Under the pieces are notes generated by a model, which was not told where the DNA came from, did not search any database, and was given only the letters and a program-made list of their open reading frames with translations. From positions 1 to 9,894 of the forward strand of contig JBEVEP010000387.1 in NCBI GenBank assembly GCA_040512755.1: a stretch of DNA of 9,894 nucleotides, given 5' to 3'. Below, in pieces: positions 6,889-9,894 of the stretch (positions are counted from its first letter, which is position 1; every line of letters begins with the position of its first letter). The stretch comes from JBEVEP01 sp040512755 (GTDB lineage: Bacteria; Pseudomonadota; Alphaproteobacteria; Rhizobiales; Rhizobiaceae). The position numbers were made by a program, and so were the translations under genes.

Positions 6889-7957
6889 AAGCTTGTTCAC
6901 GCCAACTGCCGATCGTGACAGGCCTGCCCAGTGATCCGCTTTCGAATGCGGCATCGATCAGCCGCTGGATCTCGGCTGCCCGCCGGAATGACGGCTCGCC
7001 ATTCACGCCCGAAACCAGGGAGTCCACGAACCGCCGGGCAATCCGCTTCACCGGCGGTGGCACGATTTCTTTCCATACGTTCTGGTCAACGTCACTGCCA
7101 AGACAGACCGAAAGCTTCGAATGACGCCCGTCCGCTTCCACTTTCAGCGCGCCTTTTGTACCTGAGAGCGTCAACCGCAAATCGTTGGCGTGGCCGGTCG
7201 CGTAGCGTGTCGCCGTCACTGTCGCCAGCGCTCCCGATTCCAGCCGCCCGGTGATGACAACACTGTCGTTGGCGTCGAGCAGATAATCTCCAATCCTGCC
7301 GCCTTCGGCCTTCGAGAAGGTCGCGAGATCGGCATAGAGGCTCGCCATCGTCTCCCCTGCGCAGTAGGTGGCGAAATCGAGGATGTGCACTCCGACATCC
7401 CCAAGGACGCCTGTCGAACCATGCGCACGGGAGAGACGCCAGAGCCACTTCTCGTCTGTCCGCCAGTCGCCCCAGTATTTCCCGACAAGCCAGCTTTGCA
7501 GGTATTCCGCGCTGAGATGGCGAAGCTCGCCCAGTTCGCCAGCGGCCACCAGCCGATGCGCCTCATGCAGCGCCGGGGAATTGCGGTAGGTGAAGTTGAC
7601 CATATTGACGACGGCTGCGCCTTCGGCCGCCTCGACCATACTCAGCGCATCGGGGAAGCTCGGCGCAAGGGGCTTTTCGCAAAGGATGTGCTTTCCCGCT
7701 TCTATAAGCGCCAGCGTTGTCGGCATATGCACGGCATCGGGTGTCGCATTGATCGCGGCATCGAACGCACCCCATGCAATCGCCTCCTCAAGGCTTTCGA
7801 AGGCGCGTTCAATGCCATGCTTTTCGGCGAAGGCCGAGGCTCGCCCGGGCACAGGATCGGCACAGGCGACGAACCGGCATTCCGGGACCTCCGCAAACTC
7901 CTCGACATGATGACCGGCGATATTGCCGGTTCCAAGCAGCAGCAGGCGGTGCGTCAT
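6887..7957 (-). CDS. Gfo/Idh/MocA-family sugar dehydrogenase, ThuB-like
   Basis: The 356-residue protein has an N-terminal NAD(P)-binding Rossmann fold with LLGTGNIA (7-14) and the family's CEKPLA motif (93-98), where Lys95 is the expected catalytic lysine. The C-terminal domain contains GDVGVHILD (186-194) with His191 as the likely second catalytic residue. The stretch WLWRLSRAHGSTGVLGDVG resembles the ThuB branch, in which the enzyme oxidises a disaccharide such as trehalose to its 3-keto form. The open frame continues up to 8533, but that part is shadow inside the ThuA gene. ATG 7957 is preceded by GGAAGG about 7 bases upstream and overlaps the ThuA-like stop codon by 4 bases (ATGA), so translation is probably coupled. 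Family assignment is strong; the exact sugar is inferred from the partner gene. Confidence 0.92.
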   Translation of the reverse strand: MTHRLLLLGTGNIAGHHVEEFAEVPECRFVACADPVPGRASAFAEKHGIERAFESLEEAIAWGAFDAAINATPDAVHMPTTLALIEAGKHILCEKPLAPSFPDALSMVEAAEGAAVVNMVNFTYRNSPALHEAHRLVAAGELGELRHLSAEYLQSWLVGKYWGDWRTDEKWLWRLSRAHGSTGVLGDVGVHILDFATYCAGETMASLYADLATFSKAEGGRIGDYLLDANDSVVITGRLESGALATVTATRYATGHANDLRLTLSGTKGALKVEADGRHSKLSVCLGSDVDQNVWKEIVPPPVKRIARRFVDSLVSGVNGEPSFRRAAEIQRLIDAAFESGSLGRPVTIGSWREQA

Positions 7958-8739
7958 CTGAACCCTTCCTCGCCGGGCGCGTGGAGCTTCGGCCCCTTCT
8001 CGACCAGCGGCTCCGGAGAGTCCGTGACCGGCACGTTCGGCGCCTTGCCGATTTCGCTCCAGGCTGCCGCCGGATTGTAGGCCCATTCGACGGCGTTCCG
8101 CAGTACCTGCTGCACGTCCGGGTGATGATAGATCGGGTAGGTCTCGTGTCCCGGCCCGAAGTAGAAGATGCGGCCAGCCCCGCGCTGGTATGTCAGGCCT
8201 GAACGGAATACTTCGCCGCCCTCCAGCCAGGAAATGAAAACCGTTTCCATGGGCTCCGGCACGGTGAACGGCTCGCCATACATCTCCGTGTTGGGAAGCT
8301 CGATCCGCTCGCCTAGGCCTTTGGCGATCGGATGGTTGCGGTTGATCACCCACATGCGCTCGCGTTCGCCCGCCTCGCGCCATTTGAGCGAGCAGGGCGT
8401 TCCCATGAGCCGCTTGAAAATCTTCGAGAAATGGCCGGAGTGAAGCACGATCAAGCCCATGCCCTCCCACACCCGCTGCTGGACGCGGTCGACGACGGCA
8501 TCCGCCACTTTGCCGTGTGCCGCATGACCCCACCAGACGAGCACATCCGTCTCGGCCAAACGCCGCGCCGTCAGGCCGTGCTCCTCCTCCTGCAACGTAG
8601 CGGTCGTCGCGCTAATCGCCTTGGTTTCATTGAGCGCCGCAGCGATCGTTGCATGCATGCCATGCGGATAGATGCCGCGAACGACGGCGTTCTCCTGTTC
8701 ATGGACATTCTCGCCCCAGACGACCGTTCGTATCGGCAT
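7954..8739 (-). CDS. thuA: ThuA-family protein (trehalose utilization)
   Basis: The 261-residue protein matches the ThuA family over its length. This family has a class I glutamine-amidotransferase-like fold but is used in 3-keto-disaccharide metabolism. Visible family landmarks are VVWGENVHEQ (6-15), DVLVWWGHAAHG (65-76), GLIVLHSGHFSKIFKRLMG (95-113), LKWREAGERER (118-128), and FGPGHETYPIYHH (194-206). The frame is open for 19 further codons upstream, but ATG 8739 gives the standard MPIRTVVWGEN opening and has GGGAGA about 7 bases before it. It is the first gene of a two-gene operon with the ThuB-like dehydrogenase, overlapping it by 4 bases. A promoter and LacI-type palindrome lie directly upstream. 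The sugar could be trehalose, maltitol, palatinose or sucrose-like; the sequence does not tell. Confidence 0.92.
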   Translation of the reverse strand: MPIRTVVWGENVHEQENAVVRGIYPHGMHATIAAALNETKAISATTATLQEEEHGLTARRLAETDVLVWWGHAAHGKVADAVVDRVQQRVWEGMGLIVLHSGHFSKIFKRLMGTPCSLKWREAGERERMWVINRNHPIAKGLGERIELPNTEMYGEPFTVPEPMETVFISWLEGGEVFRSGLTYQRGAGRIFYFGPGHETYPIYHHPDVQQVLRNAVEWAYNPAAAWSEIGKAPNVPVTDSPEPLVEKGPKLHAPGEEGFR

Positions 8740-8749
8740 TTTTCGTCTC

Positions 8750-8763
8750 CCAAAGCGCTTTGG
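8750..8763. promoter_or_regulatory. LacI-type operator for the thuA-like operon
   Basis: CCAAAGCGCTTTGG is a perfect 14-base palindrome with the central CG and AAAGCGCTTT core typical of LacI/PurR-family operators. It sits 10-24 bases before the ThuA start, just downstream of the predicted transcription start, and its edge overlaps the Shine-Dalgarno by two bases. Repression released by the sugar is the expected logic. No LacI-type regulator is encoded in this window. Confidence 0.7.
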
Positions 8764-8773
8764 AGTTCCCGCA

Positions 8774-8802
8774 AAATTAGCGGCTCGCCGCTGCATTGTG
8801 AA
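8774..8802 (-). promoter_or_regulatory. Candidate promoter for the thuA-like operon
   Basis: On the minus strand TTCACA (8802-8797, five of six to the -35 consensus) is followed after exactly 17 bases by TAATTT (8779-8774) as a weaker -10. The start would fall near 8767, directly before the LacI-type palindrome, the classical place for a repressor operator. The agreement of the two elements raises confidence in both. Confidence 0.5.
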
Positions 8803-8893
8803 CCCTGCCGATGATCCGGCCAGTCAAAGTTCGATCCAGTCCGCCGCGTGCGGGTAGTATTGCACTACATCCGGTCAATTGGAAAAGTGCGGC

Positions 8894-8922
8894 TTGAAAT
8901 TCGAACGCAATGCCGTTATCAG
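8894..8922 (+). promoter_or_regulatory. Candidate tRNA-Thr promoter
   Basis: TTGAAA (8894-8899), a 17-base spacer and TATCAG (8917-8922) give a sensible sigma-70 promoter, with a start near 8929 about 30 bases before the duplicated tRNA 5' half. This suggests that the tRNA gene originally began at 8959 and that its 5' half was later separated from its 3' half. Confidence 0.45.
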
Positions 8923-8958
8923 GCGCTCATCCAGCCGGTCGCTCACGCGACGCGGAAT

Positions 8959-8997
8959 GCCGCTTTAGCTCAGTTGGTAGAGCACATCATTCGTAAT
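8959..8997 (+). pseudogene. 5' half of tRNA-Thr, duplicated fragment
   Basis: These 39 bases are identical to nucleotides 1-39 of the intact tRNA-Thr gene 135 bases downstream. The match starts exactly at the first mature base and ends just past the anticodon loop, inside the anticodon stem. The acceptor 3' strand, T-arm and CCA are missing, so it cannot make a tRNA. It keeps a plausible promoter upstream. Breakage next to the anticodon loop is where tyrosine-type integrases often cross over, so it may be an attachment-site remnant; a local duplication is the alternative. Confidence 0.85.
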
Positions 8998-9062
8998 TGG
9001 CAGGTCCGCCAGAGAATGAAGTGCAAAACCAGTGAGTTAAGATTGGTGAGTAAAATCTAGTA

Positions 9063-9088
9063 GGGCCATAGTAGTGTGGTCCTGTTTT
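9063..9088 (+). terminator. Weak terminator-like hairpin before tRNA-Thr
   Basis: GGGCCA (9063-9068) pairs with TGGTCC (9077-9082) in a 6-base stem with one G-U pair and an 8-base loop, followed by TGTTTT (9083-9088). It lies 5 bases before the intact tRNA. If it works, it would cut transcripts coming through the half-tRNA from the upstream promoter, leaving the intact gene dependent on another promoter. The stem is weak. Confidence 0.25.
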
Positions 9089-9093
9089 GGTAG

Positions 9094-9169
9094 GCCGCTT
9101 TAGCTCAGTTGGTAGAGCACATCATTCGTAATGATGGGGTCAGGTGTTCGAGTCACCTAAGCGGCACCA
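9094..9169 (+). tRNA. tRNA-Thr (anticodon CGT)
   Basis: All parts of a canonical 76-base tRNA are present. The acceptor strands GCCGCTT and AAGCGGC pair over seven bases, the D-arm stem is GCTC/GAGC, the anticodon stem is CATCA/TGATG with loop TTCGTAA, and the T-arm stem is AGGTG/CACCT with loop TTCGAGT. The discriminator A and an encoded CCA follow (9166-9169). The anticodon CGT is at 9127-9129 and reads ACG threonine codons. An exact copy of its first 39 bases lies 135 bases upstream. It converges on an HNH gene whose stop is 35 bases away, and it is a plausible integration site. Confidence 0.96.
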
Positions 9170-9204
9170 CTTCCCAAGCTAAGCACGATAATCTTGTCTG
9201 ACGC

Positions 9205-9894
9205 CTAGTCGGCACTTTGGATTGTCCGGACCTCTTTGATTAAGCGTCTGAACTCGCCGTCGTCGCTAGCACCTTTCCAAAAATTGACAAAGCGACAGAC
9301 GATTTGAAGATTGCCCGGTTCATAGTGTCCGGTGCTGTCTATGCGGTCGAGAGAACAGAAAAACTGCTTGTCTCCCCCGCGTTCGTCATAGTCCAGTCGT
9401 AGGTCCGTAAGGGCGCACCGATGCTCTTGGCGCTCCACGAGATCGAGTATATGTCGCTCAAGACTGGCTTGGTCGTTGAACAAGAATCTTTTGTCCTTGA
9501 GGGTCCTAACGACCTCTTGACCGTTAGCTGTTTTCACAGTCTTAAGCACGGTAAGCGCCATTCGTTCGGACGCTTCCCGGTAGGCAGCAATTCTCTTTTC
9601 GTCATAGCTGGTGACGGGATTATGCTGCGCTTTGGCGTTGTCGTTTTTGCGTCGCCATAAAGGTCTTGAGTGCCATTCGGACAGGTCGGCTCCGTCAATA
9701 AGCGCCGTGGCATACTCCGCGTAGTCTTCGCTCAGCTCCTGCAGGGTTGCTTCCGTCGACAGGAAATCTTTCGCTTTAGGATGGAGCGAGCGCCAGAAAA
9801 GTTCCTGGCCGGTACGGCTTCGGTCAGACCAGTCAGCGCAAGGCTTATGGCAAACGATGACGTCGCGTTTAAATCCGACAGGCTCCGTCTTCCG
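9205..9894 (-). CDS. HNH-type endonuclease, partial (N-terminus beyond window)
   Basis: The frame is open without a stop from the TAG at 9205-9207 to the right edge, giving at least 229 residues. An internal ATG at 9561 would give a 118-residue product, but the 111 codons before it have no stop and read like normal protein, e.g. GQELFWRSLHPKAKDFLS and ATALIDGADLSEWHSRPLW. No ATG, GTG or TTG occurs in frame there, so the start lies outside. The C-terminal part has the HNH/His-Me-finger pattern CALTDLRL, then CSLDRIDSTGHYEPGNLQ, then VCRFVNFWKG, as in phage-type nucleases. Cleavage of DNA is expected. The upstream region has two cysteines and histidines (CHKPC) but no domain I can name. The DNA is visibly more AT-rich than the genes to the left, consistent with acquired DNA. 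Confidence 0.8.
   Translation of the reverse strand, partial: RKTEPVGFKRDVIVCHKPCADWSDRSRTGQELFWRSLHPKAKDFLSTEATLQELSEDYAEYATALIDGADLSEWHSRPLWRRKNDNAKAQHNPVTSYDEKRIAAYREASERMALTVLKTVKTANGQEVVRTLKDKRFLFNDQASLERHILDLVERQEHRCALTDLRLDYDERGGDKQFFCSLDRIDSTGHYEPGNLQIVCRFVNFWKGASDDGEFRRLIKEVRTIQSAD

Noticed and set aside
7958..8533. In-frame N-terminal extension of the dehydrogenase by 192 residues
   Set aside because: It lies entirely inside the ThuA gene in another frame, while the Rossmann fold begins right after ATG 7957, which has a good ribosome site.
8854..8868. GTAGT/ACTAC inverted repeat with 5-base spacer upstream of the thuA promoter
   Set aside because: The arms are only five bases long and no known operator type fits well, so chance is likely in a spacer of this length.
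9028..9071. Possible second promoter for the intact tRNA (TAAAAT at 9051, or TTGGTG with CATAGT)
   Set aside because: No -35 partner at correct distance for the first, and the second matches the consensus poorly in both boxes.
9421..9660. Plus-strand open frame of 79 residues
   Set aside because: It is antisense to the HNH gene, and its product has no recognisable features.

Overview
The window looks like chromosome from a GC-rich alphaproteobacterium, most likely of the order Rhizobiales. The evidence is the DNA-ligase-associated exonuclease plus ATP-dependent ligase pair, a TPR-methyltransferase of a type common in rhizobia, a ThuA/ThuB-like sugar pair behind a LacI-type operator, and overall GC-rich codon use. 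The genus cannot be fixed from sequence alone. All homology statements come from recognising motifs by eye; no search was run.

Layout, left to right. Positions 1-56 carry a short REP-like inverted repeat. A small GIY-YIG nuclease gene (minus, 105-395) follows, and 14 bp upstream of it is a TPR-containing SAM methyltransferase gene (minus, 410-1321, TTG start). A 100-bp divergent spacer leads into a plus-strand DNA-repair pair: a metallo-beta-lactamase-fold exonuclease (1422-2432) and an ATP-dependent DNA ligase of the cisplatin-response type (2462-4066). A convergent minus gene (4179-5702) encodes a one-pass membrane protein with a long Ala/Pro/Glu linker. A divergent spacer holding a perfect palindrome (5828-5847) precedes a nitronate-monooxygenase-like flavoprotein (plus, 5868-6821). 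Convergent to this is a two-gene minus operon, a Gfo/Idh/MocA dehydrogenase (6887-7957) and a ThuA-like protein (7954-8739). The two overlap by 4 bp and lie behind a candidate promoter and LacI-type operator.

The right end differs from the rest. A promoter leads into an exact copy of nucleotides 1-39 of a tRNA-Thr gene (8959-8997). After a 96-bp AT-richer insert comes the intact tRNA-Thr(CGT) gene (9094-9169). Facing it is an HNH-type endonuclease gene that is open to the window edge (9205 to beyond 9894). This looks like the edge of accessory DNA placed at a tRNA gene.

Functionally, the exonuclease and ligase should act together in DNA end processing and sealing, but the helicase and phosphoesterase that usually accompany them are not visible here. 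The thuA-like and thuB-like genes should act together in oxidation of a disaccharide or related sugar, again without the transporter and regulator genes seen at better-known loci. No complete new system stands out. The points most worth following up are the tRNA half-duplication, the two palindromic operators and the HNH-containing edge.
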